Assembly (NCBI GenBank): GCA_016283095.1
Contig: JAEEMG010000097.1
Coordinates: forward strand, 1-39,406
Source of the DNA: Paludibacteraceae bacterium
GTDB lineage: Bacteria > Bacteroidota > Bacteroidia > Bacteroidales > Paludibacteraceae
DNA: 39,406 nt
Direction of reading: 5' to 3'
Shown piece by piece: positions 8,138 to 17,889 of this stretch; the stretch's first letter is position 1, and the number at the start of each line of letters is the position of its first letter. Below the pieces are notes generated by a model that saw nothing but the letters and a program-made list of their open reading frames with translations, was not told where the DNA came from and did not search any database. The position numbers were made by a program, and so were the translations under genes.

Positions 8138-9034
8138 TTAGAAGTGTATGCTTAGCAATAATTCGTGTGTGTTGGAAGGAAGATTATTGTATTCTCCAAC
8201 GTTGAATGTGTATGCGTAGCCGACGCGGAAGTTCTTGACTTCGAGACCCAAATCAATTGCAAGCAACGACATGTCACCGAAATTTCCGAAATCTGGTTTC
8301 CAAGTGGCTCCACCCCAGAACATTTTCTTGATAAACAACATCGCTCCAATTTCGCCTTCGTTTATTTGGCGTTGGTGGATGTATGATACCATTGGCGCCA
8401 AGTCGAGAGATTCTCCAAGTGGCACTAAACAACGTGCGTAAGCGTAGATGTGTCGGCCTCTTTGGAATGTTGTTGGCTCTGATTTCAAAAGGTGTGTCGC
8501 TGACACTCCAAACATCCAGCTTTTTGATGTTAATTCAAGTCCGATGTTGAAGTCTGGGCTCACTTCTGTTGTCTTGTCTTTCACGTAAGATGAAAAATCT
8601 GGCTCTTCATCTCTTAACGTATTGGCATAAGGATCAAAACTTCCGATGTCAATGCCGGCAGACAAACCCATTGAAAGGATATACTTTTCATTCAGGTCGA
8701 GATGATATGCGTATACTGCCTGCACATTTGTCTGACTATTGCCAATACCTTGGTTGTCGTAGTTGGTAGTAAGACCGATGCTTGAACGAAGTGACTCATT
8801 GTAGTATGCGAAGTTTAGCAATCCTGTCCTTGGTGTGTTGTCTACGCCAGCCCACTGAAGTCTGCCAAGTAGGAATGCGTCAAAACGTTCCATGTTACCA
8901 GTTCCGGCAGGGTTGATGTTCATTCGCGAAAATATCTGTTGCGACACCATTAGGTCTTGCTGTGCGTATGATCTGATTCCACAGGTCAACGCAAACAGCA
9001 CCGTCAACAATCTTATATATAAATTCCTTTTCAT
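8138..9034 (-). CDS. PorP/SprF family type IX secretion system outer-membrane protein (cassette 2)
   Basis: 298 aa. Signal peptide ~1-24 ending SYA before QQD. It aligns by eye almost end to end with the protein at 202-1101: QQDLMVSQQIFSRMNINPAGTG, FDAFLLGRLQWAGVDNTPRTG, the NYDNQGIGNSQTN segment, and the same terminal NNLPSNTHELLLSIHF barrel strand. This marks it as a paralogue from a cassette duplication. The family works with the T9SS in the outer membrane, commonly on cargo with type B sorting domains. It is the last gene of cassette 2, 23 nt after the OmpA stop, and is followed by a terminator. Its partner is inferred to be the 1120-aa cargo protein of the same cassette. Confidence 0.93.
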   Translation of the reverse strand: MKRNLYIRLLTVLFALTCGIRSYAQQDLMVSQQIFSRMNINPAGTGNMERFDAFLLGRLQWAGVDNTPRTGLLNFAYYNESLRSSIGLTTNYDNQGIGNSQTNVQAVYAYHLDLNEKYILSMGLSAGIDIGSFDPYANTLRDEEPDFSSYVKDKTTEVSPDFNIGLELTSKSWMFGVSATHLLKSEPTTFQRGRHIYAYARCLVPLGESLDLAPMVSYIHQRQINEGEIGAMLFIKKMFWGGATWKPDFGNFGDMSLLAIDLGLEVKNFRVGYAYTFNVGEYNNLPSNTHELLLSIHF

Positions 9035-9057
9035 TTTTTCTTAATTATACATTGGTT

Positions 9058-10470
9058 TTACTCCATTTTCAAGATCTCCACACGACGATTCTTCTGGTGC
9101 TGGTCCTCAGTCTGGGCATGGCGAATCACAGGACGGTCTTCTCCAAATCCCATCACGAACATTCTGGAACGAGAGATTCCTCTCTGGGCAAGAATGCTTT
9201 CGATCTTCTTAGCACGGCGGAGACTCAGTGCGTTGTTATATTCGCGAGTTCCTCTTTCGTCTGTGTGACCGATGATAAGGAATGAGTTTCCAGGATAGAA
9301 ATTGATGAAGTCGACGATGCACTTGATGTCGTTTTCATAATCTTTGTTGTTCAACACGTCAGTGTCGTAATCAAAGTAGAATATTCGTTTGTCTATTCCT
9401 GCGACGACGTGTTTTGATGCCATCACCATAGCGTCTTGGTCGTCCTGGAATATGTCTGACAGTGCTTGGGCTGATACCGGATATCCTGTGCTGTCGGAAT
9501 CATAGGCAAGGGCTTGTAGGATTCTTCCGTTTTCTGTTGGCTCATCCACGTACTCGTCGTCATTCTTCTCAACAGGTTTTGCAGGTTCCACCTTTTTCTC
9601 TGGTTCTGCGATGGCTACCAATGTGTCAGACACTGCAGGCTTGATTGTGTCTGGCACAACTGCGATCAATGGTGTTGTGTCAACTTCAACCTTTACAATT
9701 TCAGGTGTGTTTCTTTCGACAAATGATTTCATCAGCTCTGGAGCGTCTGTAGTATTTGTCTTTGATATATACACATTGTATTTGCCTTTGTCTGTCAGCA
9801 CTGACGAATTTTTTCTGTTTGAGCAGAAGGTGATCTGTCCATCTTTACGTATGTATGGAAAATCCTCGTCTCCGTCAGAATTGACACTCTTGCCAAGTTT
9901 TCTTGGTTGTGAGAATGTTCCATTGTTGTTTATATTGGAAGAATAGATGTCTCTTCCTTTTGAACCTTTTAGGTTTGCTGAGAAGAAAATCTGTTTTCCG
10001 TTTTTCGATAGAGTAGGGTTGCTTACTCGGATAGTGTCTTCTGGTTTGTAGTGCCAGCTTGCATACACAAGCGCGGAGTGCTCGTATTTCTCACGTCCCA
10101 TGACCGTGCCTGGAATTTCCGCCGCTGCTGTTGACACTATTTTTCCATCTTTGATTTTCGTCACATACATCTTGCCTTTGTTGGTGTAGTAGTACGATTC
10201 CTTTCCGTCATACGCAATCTGACCTTCTGCGTTCAGTGATGTCAGATTTTTATCGTATACATAGTCGTACACTTTGCCTAAATTGTCTGTCTTTGCGATA
10301 AACAGACTGTCTGAACGCTTGATGATGATAGTCGTGTCGTTTAGATGTGATACGGCTTCGAATCCATCCACATTCACGAATTTATCTATGAAATTGCATT
10401 CCAAACTCTCCAATGCATTAGCCATGAGACATGGTGCGGAAAGCAGAATGGCTGATATTGTCTTTCTCAT
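9058..10470 (-). CDS. PD40 beta-propeller / OmpA-domain envelope protein (cassette 2)
   Basis: 470 aa. Signal peptide ~1-19 (MRKTISAILLSAPCLMANA). Propeller-like blades occupy ~35-230, including NPTLSKNGKQIFFSANLKGSKG and DEDFPYIRKDGQITFCSNRK. A Pro/Glu/Val-rich linker with PDTIKPAVSDT and PEKKVEPAKPVEK runs at ~255-310. The C-terminal OmpA domain has IFYFDYDTDVLNN, GHTDERGTREYNNALSLRRA and NRRVEILKME. It is paralogous to the 1106-2671 product, but the Asn/Gln-rich linker there is replaced here by a charged, proline-containing one. The gene starts 18 nt after the 1120-aa gene stop. It probably anchors the surface complex to peptidoglycan. Confidence 0.9.
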   Translation of the reverse strand: MRKTISAILLSAPCLMANALESLECNFIDKFVNVDGFEAVSHLNDTTIIIKRSDSLFIAKTDNLGKVYDYVYDKNLTSLNAEGQIAYDGKESYYYTNKGKMYVTKIKDGKIVSTAAAEIPGTVMGREKYEHSALVYASWHYKPEDTIRVSNPTLSKNGKQIFFSANLKGSKGRDIYSSNINNNGTFSQPRKLGKSVNSDGDEDFPYIRKDGQITFCSNRKNSSVLTDKGKYNVYISKTNTTDAPELMKSFVERNTPEIVKVEVDTTPLIAVVPDTIKPAVSDTLVAIAEPEKKVEPAKPVEKNDDEYVDEPTENGRILQALAYDSDSTGYPVSAQALSDIFQDDQDAMVMASKHVVAGIDKRIFYFDYDTDVLNNKDYENDIKCIVDFINFYPGNSFLIIGHTDERGTREYNNALSLRRAKKIESILAQRGISRSRMFVMGFGEDRPVIRHAQTEDQHQKNRRVEILKME

Positions 10471-10488
10471 TTCTGTTTTGCCTTATAC

Positions 10489-13400
10489 TTATTTTCTATA
10501 CAATTGGATTGTTCCCTTCTTCTCTGTTCCGTCTTTCAATGTCAAGACGTAGATGTAGACTCCTGCGTCGGCCGTCTCACCTTTGTACTTGCCGTTCCAT
10601 CCATTGTTCGACTTGCAGATCACGTCTCCAAATCTGTTGTAGATGACGACAGGGTAGCCAGGCATGAAATCATCATTCGCACCGTTCACCTCATGAGGTG
10701 TGAAGACGGTAGGGATCTCAATTTTGTCTGTGATTGAACGTCCGTCCTCATAGTTGTGGAGAATGATTATATTAGTCATGTTTTCAGGAGTCGGCTCTAC
10801 GTGTCCGTCTAGGATCTGCAACAGATCATAGGCGTCGTCTGCGGCAACAGCACGGAAATAGTGTGTTCCGTTATGCATGTATCTGTCCGCATTTACTGTG
10901 ACTCTTGGCTCTTGTGTGAAATCTGCGGCAGAAGTCCAGTGTATACCATCTTGACTTGTCTGATATCCATAGTACTCTTTCTTGATTATTGATGGTGTCA
11001 CAACCAAATCGAATACGTAGTCGTCAAGCCACATCTCTGTCGATCCGTCACCGAATGCTAATGTGTATGATTTCACACACTCTTCTGCGCTGATGTTGAC
11101 ATTTACGCTCGCTGTCACTCCGCTTTCATCCTTGGCTTTTGCTGTAAGAGTGACAACACCTGTTAATCCGATGGTGTTGGCTGTCAATGTTCCGTCGCTT
11201 GAAATCTTTGCGATGACATTGTTGTCGATAGACCATTCTATGTTCTTCTGAGTCGCGTTGCTTGGTGCAATTATGGCTGTGAATTTAGTCGATTCTCCTG
11301 CCTGCAGACAGTATTCTCCTCCGATCAATGCAATCGTTTCGACTAAAACAGGACGGTTTACATAAATTACAAACTCTTCGTCTTTTGCAATCTTGTAGTT
11401 GTCGCTGATTCCGTCTCCATAGTAAAGAGTGTATGAATAGTCGCCAGCCTCACTTTGGAACTTTATAATTCCGTCTTTGTCTGTGATAGCACTGTTGTAG
11501 AATTCATTTCCTTTCTTGACATCGAATTTCAAGTTTGGCACTGGTGAATGATCATCACTGTAAAGAACAGTAAATTTCACGTTGTACATTTCGACATTTG
11601 AAAGAATAGTGAAACGCAAATCGTAGTCTGTGACCTCAAAGTCTCTTACTATATCAAGAATGCGAATCTGATAACGACCTGGCACCAAGTGGTCGCGTAC
11701 GATACCAGTCGCATCGGACATAAGTTTTGAGTGAGAGTTTCCATCGTAATCCAAATATGGATCCAACTCTCCATCCTCGTTGTATTTGTAAATCTTTGCA
11801 AACACACCTTGTACGTTGGCTCCCTTAGCATCTTTGATCTGAATCTCTACAGTCCTTTTCACTGGCACAACTATATATATTGTTGTGTCGTTTGGAGATG
11901 CATTCAAATAGAATTCATGATACATCTGTCCATCAAACTCATAATCGTCTATGTAGTAGCTGGCTGTGAATGTGTCTACTGGCAACTCTATAGGCTTGTC
12001 AAACACGTATGCTCTTCCGATATCCTCAAAGTTGTCATATAAAGTAGATGATAGATATGCGTATTGCGTAGACGACTTGTCTCGGTAAAATGATAGAGTT
12101 GTCACGTTAGGATAAACTATCTCACCGTCGTGCAAGAATTTGAAATACACATTGCGCATCTGGTCCGGATTCGGAAGGAAGAAGTAGAGAGTCGTATCAT
12201 TCTTCAACTCAAACTTGTGTGTCTGATCCAATGCTGTAAAAGAATATTCTTCATTTGGCAGAATCAACTGAATATGTCCGTTCTCATCCGTGCGACGGTT
12301 GTTCTTATACTTGTCGATATATGTTACGCTGTATGAGCCAGTCGCAGGTGTCGAGTCTTGGTGTACCACATAGATGTCTACATAAAACTTCTCTTCAAAC
12401 ACAATCTTTACTGTGTCTATTGACTTTGTTGTGTCTGTAGTGAAATTTCCAGACAGATAAGTAGTCCTGTATTCATCAATTGAGAATGAATAGTAGTACT
12501 TTCCTGTTGTAGTTACCACTGGATCCTTATATTTGTTCAAACCAGATATGGAATCCTTTGTGGCTATCATTGTTCCGTATGGAAGGTAACTTCCGTTTTC
12601 AACTTTGTCAATGTCGAAATTCTTGATGGTCTGTGGGAAGACCTCCTCTCCTTTATAGAAGAATTGGAAGTATATATATTGGAATGTTATTCCCGGACCT
12701 TCAACACAAAATTCGATGGTAGTGTCTTTGGTTACGTGTATTCCCTCTTTTGTCTGTCCAGGTATGCTTACATCATATGTTCCTTCATTTATAGAGAATT
12801 TTGCATATCCATTACTGTCGGTTGTCGAGAACCTACTTCTTCCTTCTCCTGGCACTTCGTATCTGCTAGCGATGTTTTGTACGGGAGCTCCAGTCGTACA
12901 GTTTGTGACATGTACTTTAAGTGTGAATTTTGGTTCCTGTTCGTTTGGTGTGATGATTGGAGGATCCTTTGGATCGCCTCCTTGATCTTTGTCAGGAATG
13001 ATGATGTCAACTACATTGTTAGTCTCAGAGTTTTGCTGAGTCACGTAAAAGACTCCCTCAAGAGTTCCGTAATCTCTTGTGTAGACTGAATATTTGTATT
13101 CTCCTACAGGACAAGAAATTTTTCCGTCTGTAGTATTGTATTCTACATATCCGTTAGATTGTTTGTCTCCATGAGCTAGCACAATACCGAAGTCTCTGAA
13201 ATATCCGTTTTGGTATTGTTGCACATTCACGTCTCTAGCATATACATTTATTGTTTTGCCTCCTTTGATGAATCTGAAAGAGGTCTTGTATGTCACTAAT
13301 TTTGACGATACCGATACGGTTGTGTTGATGTTCTTGTCGGCCACAACGATGTTGTGCTCTCCGTCAGCAGCGACGTAGGTATAGTTTCCTTCTGGTACGA

Positions 13401-13851
13401 CGAATAGTGCAGTACCGTTGGCTTCAGATGTTTTCTGCGCAACGAGTGTACGTGAACCGTCGTCCTCTCTTTTATATAGAGAGACGAAATTTCCGCTTGT
13501 TGGCTTGCCGTTCTCATCCTTGAAATTTATCGCTACACGACGGAAGTCGAGGTCAATCCACGTCGGTTCTCCTGATTTCACAGTGAAACTGCCTGTGTTG
13601 TAATCTCCGTAAGAAAAACTATAAGTGTAGTCTCCTACAGGAAAATTGTCGTCACGGACACGTCCTTCGGAATCGGTCTTGTAGGTTTTGGTTGTGCCGT
13701 TTGAGTCTTTAATCCTCACATAATAATCCGACAGCGGTATGTTAAGCGTGTCGGAAATCTCAATTACCAGTACTCCTTGTGAGAATACAGAAGGGAGTAA
13801 GCTTGTCAGCATTATCCAAACAACTCCCAGTTTCATCAATAGTGATTTCAT
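10489..13851 (-). CDS. Large secreted T9SS type B cargo protein with CarboxypepD_reg-like and Big_2 domains (cassette 2)
   Basis: 1120 aa. Signal peptide ~1-24 (ends VFS before QGV). Prealbumin/carboxypeptidase-regulatory-like repeats fill ~25-830; one segment (KRTVEIQIKDAKGANVQG to VPGRYQIRILDIVRDFEV) matches the equivalent part of the 1708-aa paralogue closely. A Big_2 domain lies at ~837-920 (APSNATQKNIEWS, GTLTANTIGLTG). About 120 residues later comes the type B sorting domain at ~1043-1120: IPTVFTPHEVNGANDDF, YNRFGDVI, NGWNGKYKG, AGVYIYVLTLKDG. The tandem Ig/PKD-like array of the paralogue is absent, which explains most of the length difference. It is expected to be exported through T9SS and held at the surface with its PorP partner. 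It leads cassette 2. Confidence 0.9.
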   Translation of the reverse strand: MKSLLMKLGVVWIMLTSLLPSVFSQGVLVIEISDTLNIPLSDYYVRIKDSNGTTKTYKTDSEGRVRDDNFPVGDYTYSFSYGDYNTGSFTVKSGEPTWIDLDFRRVAINFKDENGKPTSGNFVSLYKREDDGSRTLVAQKTSEANGTALFVVPEGNYTYVAADGEHNIVVADKNINTTVSVSSKLVTYKTSFRFIKGGKTINVYARDVNVQQYQNGYFRDFGIVLAHGDKQSNGYVEYNTTDGKISCPVGEYKYSVYTRDYGTLEGVFYVTQQNSETNNVVDIIIPDKDQGGDPKDPPIITPNEQEPKFTLKVHVTNCTTGAPVQNIASRYEVPGEGRSRFSTTDSNGYAKFSINEGTYDVSIPGQTKEGIHVTKDTTIEFCVEGPGITFQYIYFQFFYKGEEVFPQTIKNFDIDKVENGSYLPYGTMIATKDSISGLNKYKDPVVTTTGKYYYSFSIDEYRTTYLSGNFTTDTTKSIDTVKIVFEEKFYVDIYVVHQDSTPATGSYSVTYIDKYKNNRRTDENGHIQLILPNEEYSFTALDQTHKFELKNDTTLYFFLPNPDQMRNVYFKFLHDGEIVYPNVTTLSFYRDKSSTQYAYLSSTLYDNFEDIGRAYVFDKPIELPVDTFTASYYIDDYEFDGQMYHEFYLNASPNDTTIYIVVPVKRTVEIQIKDAKGANVQGVFAKIYKYNEDGELDPYLDYDGNSHSKLMSDATGIVRDHLVPGRYQIRILDIVRDFEVTDYDLRFTILSNVEMYNVKFTVLYSDDHSPVPNLKFDVKKGNEFYNSAITDKDGIIKFQSEAGDYSYTLYYGDGISDNYKIAKDEEFVIYVNRPVLVETIALIGGEYCLQAGESTKFTAIIAPSNATQKNIEWSIDNNVIAKISSDGTLTANTIGLTGVVTLTAKAKDESGVTASVNVNISAEECVKSYTLAFGDGSTEMWLDDYVFDLVVTPSIIKKEYYGYQTSQDGIHWTSAADFTQEPRVTVNADRYMHNGTHYFRAVAADDAYDLLQILDGHVEPTPENMTNIIILHNYEDGRSITDKIEIPTVFTPHEVNGANDDFMPGYPVVIYNRFGDVICKSNNGWNGKYKGETADAGVYIYVLTLKDGTEKKGTIQLYRK

Positions 13852-13912
13852 ATTGTTATTGTTATTTTTTTATTCGCTTTAATAAGGGCTAATTAATATT
13901 CGCCTAACTAAC

Positions 13913-13926
13913 ATTTTGCAAAATTA
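13913..13926 (-). promoter_or_regulatory. Candidate -7 promoter element for cassette 2
   Basis: Minus-strand TAATTTTG (13919-13926) matches TAnnTTTG and is 67 nt upstream of the ATG at 13851. It overlaps a perfect 12-bp palindrome ATTTTGCAAAAT (13913-13924). No -33 TTTG at 17-23 nt spacing was found, so the call rests on the -7 box alone. Confidence 0.45.
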
Positions 13927-14076
13927 GACATATTAATTGTATTTTTTCGACTGTTTTGCGTCTAAATATTGCTTTTGATCATGTTTTTAAGATTTCTTAG
14001 CATTTTGACTTGATATTACTGATAAATGCAGCTTCATAGAAAACTATGATTCATGTTAAGAATTTTATATATATTT

Positions 14077-14107
14077 TTTGTTTGATTGTGTAAGATATTT
14101 ATATTTG
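14077..14107 (+). promoter_or_regulatory. Bacteroidota-type promoter for the 14144 gene
   Basis: TTTG (14077-14080), 19 nt, then TATATTTG (14100-14107), a full match to the TTTG/TAnnTTTG arrangement. The ATG at 14144 lies 36 nt downstream of the -7 box. This is the best-formed promoter in the window. Confidence 0.7.
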
Positions 14108-14143
14108 CAGTGTCAATTGCTTTGCTAAAAATAATGATACTGT

Positions 14144-14878
14144 ATGAAAAAGCATACTGCCTTTATACTTAGCCTTATTATGATAGGTGTTGTCGCGTCT
14201 GATTCTTCTTTTGCTCGTAAAAAGAAGGGATATTATGTAAAATCAGTCAAACATTATATGGTAAATCCTGTTGATACAGATTCACTATATAAAAATCCTT
14301 CTGACACTACATCTGCCAATGATGTTGTAGATCTTGGTTTGCCTAGTGGAACAATATGGTCAATAAGTAATATAGGGGCTGTCAAACCAGAAGATTATGG
14401 CTATTGTTTTGCGTGGGGCGAGACTAGAGAAAAACCGACCTATGACAAGAGCACTTATACATGGATTGATTCCAAGTCCCAATCGTTTTTGAAATATACA
14501 CCTGATAATGATTATAGGGTATTGGATTCTAGGGATGATGCAGCAACTGTTAACTGGGGCGACGACTGGAGAACGCCAACAAGTGAAGAGTTTGATGAAC
14601 TTATAAATTATTGTCAATACAGTTGGACAGAGATCAATGGAGTGAAAGGTGCAAGATTTACGGGTGCTAACGGCAAATCTATATTTTTCCCTGCGGTAGG
14701 TTTCCGTATTGGATCTGGAGTCAGTGGGGCAGACAATTATGGCTACTATTGGACGTCGTCGGTACGTGTAGGATTAGAAAGTTATGCCCATTATTTGAAT
14801 TTTTACTCCGACAAGGCAAACAACGACAACATTGATCGCTTTCTTGGATTGCCTGTTCGCCCAGTACGAAAAAAGTAG
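14144..14878 (+). CDS. Secreted Fibrobacter succinogenes major paralogous domain protein
   Basis: 244 aa. Signal peptide ~1-25 (MKKHTAFILSLIMIGVVAS..., cleavage near SFA/RKKK). Residues ~62-242 match the Fib_succ_major paralogous domain: VVDLGLPSGTIWSISNIGA, the aromatic/acid motif GYCFAWGET, WGDDWRTPTSEEFDEL, NGKSIFFPAVGFR, YYWTSS and a terminal GLPVRPV. Such domains occur in many secreted or surface Bacteroidota and Fibrobacter proteins; their biochemical role is not established. There is no lipobox and no T9SS sorting domain, so it is probably periplasmic or exported in an unknown way. It stands alone, with its own promoter, and converges on alaS through a shared terminator. Confidence 0.85.
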   Translation: MKKHTAFILSLIMIGVVASDSSFARKKKGYYVKSVKHYMVNPVDTDSLYKNPSDTTSANDVVDLGLPSGTIWSISNIGAVKPEDYGYCFAWGETREKPTYDKSTYTWIDSKSQSFLKYTPDNDYRVLDSRDDAATVNWGDDWRTPTSEEFDELINYCQYSWTEINGVKGARFTGANGKSIFFPAVGFRIGSGVSGADNYGYYWTSSVRVGLESYAHYLNFYSDKANNDNIDRFLGLPVRPVRKK

Positions 14879-14917
14879 GGCAAAAAATGAATTGTGAAAT
14901 TAAGAAAATGTAAAATA

Positions 14918-14949
14918 AAAGAGCACCGTCTTCACGATGCTCTTTATAT
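14918..14949. terminator. Bidirectional terminator between the 14144 gene and alaS
   Basis: AAAGAGCA (14918-14925) pairs with TGCTCTTT (14938-14945); the interior CGT/ACG extends the stem around a CTTC tetraloop. The plus strand continues ATATTTAAT and the minus strand TATTTTAC, so both convergent genes could use it. Confidence 0.75.
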
Positions 14950-14967
14950 TTAATATGTGTCTGCTTC

Positions 14968-17583
14968 TTATTTGAATGCAGCGATAAGCTTGTCGAATGC
15001 GGCGTTTAGTCCGTCTACTTTCTTTCCTCCTGCCTGTGCGAAGAATGGTTGACCACCACCACCACCTTGGATCTCCTTGGCCGCCTCACGTGCGATGGCT
15101 GTCGCGTTCTTGCCTGCTGCCACTAGGTCGTCTGAGATTGCAAGAGTAAGTGTTGGTTTGCCTGAATGCTCTGTCGCACCGATGAACACTAGATTCTCTT
15201 TCACTGTATTACGAACCTGGAACGCGATGCTCTTTGCGAACTCTGCGTTGTAGTCTCCCTTAAGCACTACCAACTTGTAGTCGCCAAGTGTTGTGGCCTG
15301 CTCGATCATCTTGTCTTTGATGACCTGGATGCGCTCCAACATATATTTCTCCACCTCTTTCTTAAGACTTGCGTTCTCCTCTATTGACTTCTTTACTGAA
15401 TTCAATAGGTTTGGTGTGCCAGCGAAGAATTCTTTTAATGAGTTGACCTCATCAAATGCGGCGTTGATGTAGTTTTCTGCAGCTTCTCCAGAAACAGCTT
15501 CGATACGACGTACTCCGGCAGCTACTGAACTCTCAGATAGGATCTTGATCATTCCGATCATACCTGTGCTCTTTACATGAGTTCCTCCACAAAGCTCAAC
15601 AGATGGACCGTATTTAACGACACGTACCTTGTCGCCATATTTCTCACCGAACAATGCGATTGCTCCCATTGCATGTGCCTCGTCGATAGGCATATCTCTT
15701 GCCTCTTCAAGTGCGATGTCCTCGCGGACCATCTTGTTGGCAAGTTTCTCTACCTGACGAAGTTCCTCTGGAGTGACCTTCTGGAAGTGAGAGAAGTCGA
15801 ATCTCAACATCTCACTTGATACCAAGGAACCCTTCTGCTCAACATGGCTTCCAAGTACTGTGCGTAGCGCGTAGTCAAGGATGTGAGTCGCTGTATGGTT
15901 GCAAGCTGTATTCTGACGCTTCTCTGTGTTGACGTATGCGTGGAATGATGCTGTTGGATCTGAAGGCATCTTTGTTGCCAAATGAACACTTAGGTTGTTC
16001 TCCTTCTTTGTGTCGATGATCTCAAACTTACCTTCAGCACTTTCGATGTAACCAGAATCTCCCATCTGTCCTCCCATCTCTGCGTAGAATGGAGTGCGGT
16101 CGAATACAATCTGGAACATCTCCTTATTTTTCTGTTTGATCTTTCTATATTTTAGAATCTCAACGTCTGCATCAAGGAAGTCATAACCGATGAATTCACT
16201 CTCTCCTGCCTTTAACTCAACCCAGTCACCAGTCTCAACAGCTGCAGCGTTTCTAGCTCTCTCTTTCTGCTTCTGCATCTCTGCGTTGAACTCAGTCTCG
16301 TTGACTGTCATTCCGTTCTCACGAAGGATTAGCTCAGTAAGGTCAAGAGGGAATCCGTATGTATCGTAAAGTGTGAAGCCTTCTACACCTGAAATCTCTG
16401 TCTTTCCTGCAGCCTTAGTGTCTGCCATCACTTTGTCAAGTAGACGGATACCAGTTTCAAGAGTTCTCAAGAATGCGTCTTCCTCCTCCTTGATTACCTT
16501 TACAACCAACTCTTGCTGAGCTACCAACTCTGGATATGCCTCGCCCATGCTGTCGATCAGAGCAGGAATTAGTTTGTGCATGAAAGACTGACGCTGTCCA
16601 AGGAATGTGTATCCGTAGCGAACGGCACGACGCAAGATACGGCGGATAACGTAACCTGCTTTTGCATTAGATGGCAACTGACCGTCAGTGATTGAGAATG
16701 CGATTGTACGGATATGGTCTGCAATCACACGCATCGCGATGTCAGTCTCCTTCTTCTTTCCGTATTCACAAGAACAGATCTTTCCGATCTCTTTAAGAAG
16801 TGGCTGGAACACATCAGTGTCATAGTTTGACTGCTTTCCCTGAAGTGCCATGCATAGACGCTCAAATCCCATACCAGTGTCGATGGCCTTTGCTGGTAGT
16901 GGCTCAAGAGAACCGTCAGCCTTACGGTTGAACTGCATGAACACAAGGTTCCAGATTTCAATTACCTGAGGGTGGTCGTGGTTTACAAGGTCGCGACCAG
17001 AAATCTTGGCACGCTCATCGTCAGAACGAAGGTCGATATGGATTTCCGAGCATGGGCCACAAGGACCTGTATCACCCATTTCCCAGAAATTGTCATGCTT
17101 GTTACCGTTGATGATTCTGTCAGTAGGAAGCACTTTTGCCCAGTAGCCAGCAGCCTCGTCGTCACGGTCAAGACCATCCTCTTTGCTACCCTCGAACACA
17201 GTGGCGTAAAGACGGTTTGGATCAAGCTTCAACACGTCAACAAGATACTCCCAAGCCCAAGCGATAGCCTCTTTCTTGAAGTAGTCGCCGAACGACCAGT
17301 TTCCAAGCATCTCGAACATAGTGTGGTGGTAAGTGTCATGTCCTACCTCCTCAAGATCGTTGTGCTTACCTGAAACACGAAGACATTTCTGAGAGTCCGC
17401 GACGCGAGGGTATTTTCTTGGAGTGTTACCAAGGAAAATGTCCTTGAACTGGTTCATACCTGCATTGGTGAACATAAGTGTCGGGTCGTTCTTAACAACC
17501 ATCGGAGCCGAAGGCACGATAGTGTGACCCTTGCTAGCGAAGAAGTCGGTGAACGACTTACGAATCTCTTTAGCTGTTTTCAT
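14968..17583 (-). CDS. alaS: Alanyl-tRNA synthetase
   Basis: 871 aa, normal family length. It charges tRNA-Ala with alanine in the cytoplasm and edits Ser/Gly mischarging. The class II catalytic core is at the N-terminus ([20 protein letters not shown], motif 2 around [18 protein letters not shown] at ~80-98, PCGPCSEIH at ~150-158, and GMGFERL). The editing domain carries the zinc-site motifs HTATH (~563-567) and CGGTH (~664-668). The Gly-rich C-Ala segment [14 protein letters not shown] lies near the end. The gene stands alone on the minus strand; its start is divergent from rplM across 389 bp, and its end shares a terminator with the 14144 gene. All key motifs are intact. Confidence 0.99.
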   Translation of the reverse strand: MKTAKEIRKSFTDFFASKGHTIVPSAPMVVKNDPTLMFTNAGMNQFKDIFLGNTPRKYPRVADSQKCLRVSGKHNDLEEVGHDTYHHTMFEMLGNWSFGDYFKKEAIAWAWEYLVDVLKLDPNRLYATVFEGSKEDGLDRDDEAAGYWAKVLPTDRIINGNKHDNFWEMGDTGPCGPCSEIHIDLRSDDERAKISGRDLVNHDHPQVIEIWNLVFMQFNRKADGSLEPLPAKAIDTGMGFERLCMALQGKQSNYDTDVFQPLLKEIGKICSCEYGKKKETDIAMRVIADHIRTIAFSITDGQLPSNAKAGYVIRRILRRAVRYGYTFLGQRQSFMHKLIPALIDSMGEAYPELVAQQELVVKVIKEEEDAFLRTLETGIRLLDKVMADTKAAGKTEISGVEGFTLYDTYGFPLDLTELILRENGMTVNETEFNAEMQKQKERARNAAAVETGDWVELKAGESEFIGYDFLDADVEILKYRKIKQKNKEMFQIVFDRTPFYAEMGGQMGDSGYIESAEGKFEIIDTKKENNLSVHLATKMPSDPTASFHAYVNTEKRQNTACNHTATHILDYALRTVLGSHVEQKGSLVSSEMLRFDFSHFQKVTPEELRQVEKLANKMVREDIALEEARDMPIDEAHAMGAIALFGEKYGDKVRVVKYGPSVELCGGTHVKSTGMIGMIKILSESSVAAGVRRIEAVSGEAAENYINAAFDEVNSLKEFFAGTPNLLNSVKKSIEENASLKKEVEKYMLERIQVIKDKMIEQATTLGDYKLVVLKGDYNAEFAKSIAFQVRNTVKENLVFIGATEHSGKPTLTLAISDDLVAAGKNATAIAREAAKEIQGGGGGQPFFAQAGGKKVDGLNAAFDKLIAAFK

Positions 17584-17623
17584 GTTTTTATTTTGAATAT
17601 ATATTTTACATTTTTACGGGGTG

Positions 17624-17631
17624 CAAAAATA
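17624..17631 (-). promoter_or_regulatory. Candidate -7 element for alaS
   Basis: Minus-strand TATTTTTG at 17624-17631, 40 nt upstream of the alaS ATG, is a full TAnnTTTG match. No matching -33 TTG was seen at normal spacing. Confidence 0.5.
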
Positions 17632-17856
17632 ATGCTTTTTTATTATATATATGGTATAAGACGCGAGATTTTGAGAAAAAGGGGTGATTTTGGTGGAATA
17701 ATTGCGTTTTGAATCTCATTTTTGTTGCGTTTCCTGTTATGATTATCGGTTAAGATATGGGTTTTTGCTTTGACTTTTGGTAAATTTAAGACGACGCGAA
17801 TGGTGATTATGAGACGTGAGATTAAAATATTCGTAAAAAAGACGAAAAATATTTTA

Positions 17857-17883
17857 TTGGTTAATGAATTTTTTATATTTTTG
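17857..17883 (+). promoter_or_regulatory. Promoter for the rplM-rpsI operon
   Basis: TTG (17857-17859), 16 nt, then TATTTTTG (17876-17883), matching the Bacteroidota -33/-7 pattern with slightly short spacing. The rplM GTG is 89 nt downstream, leaving a leader of roughly 80 nt. Confidence 0.6.
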
Positions 17884-17889
17884 CACCCG

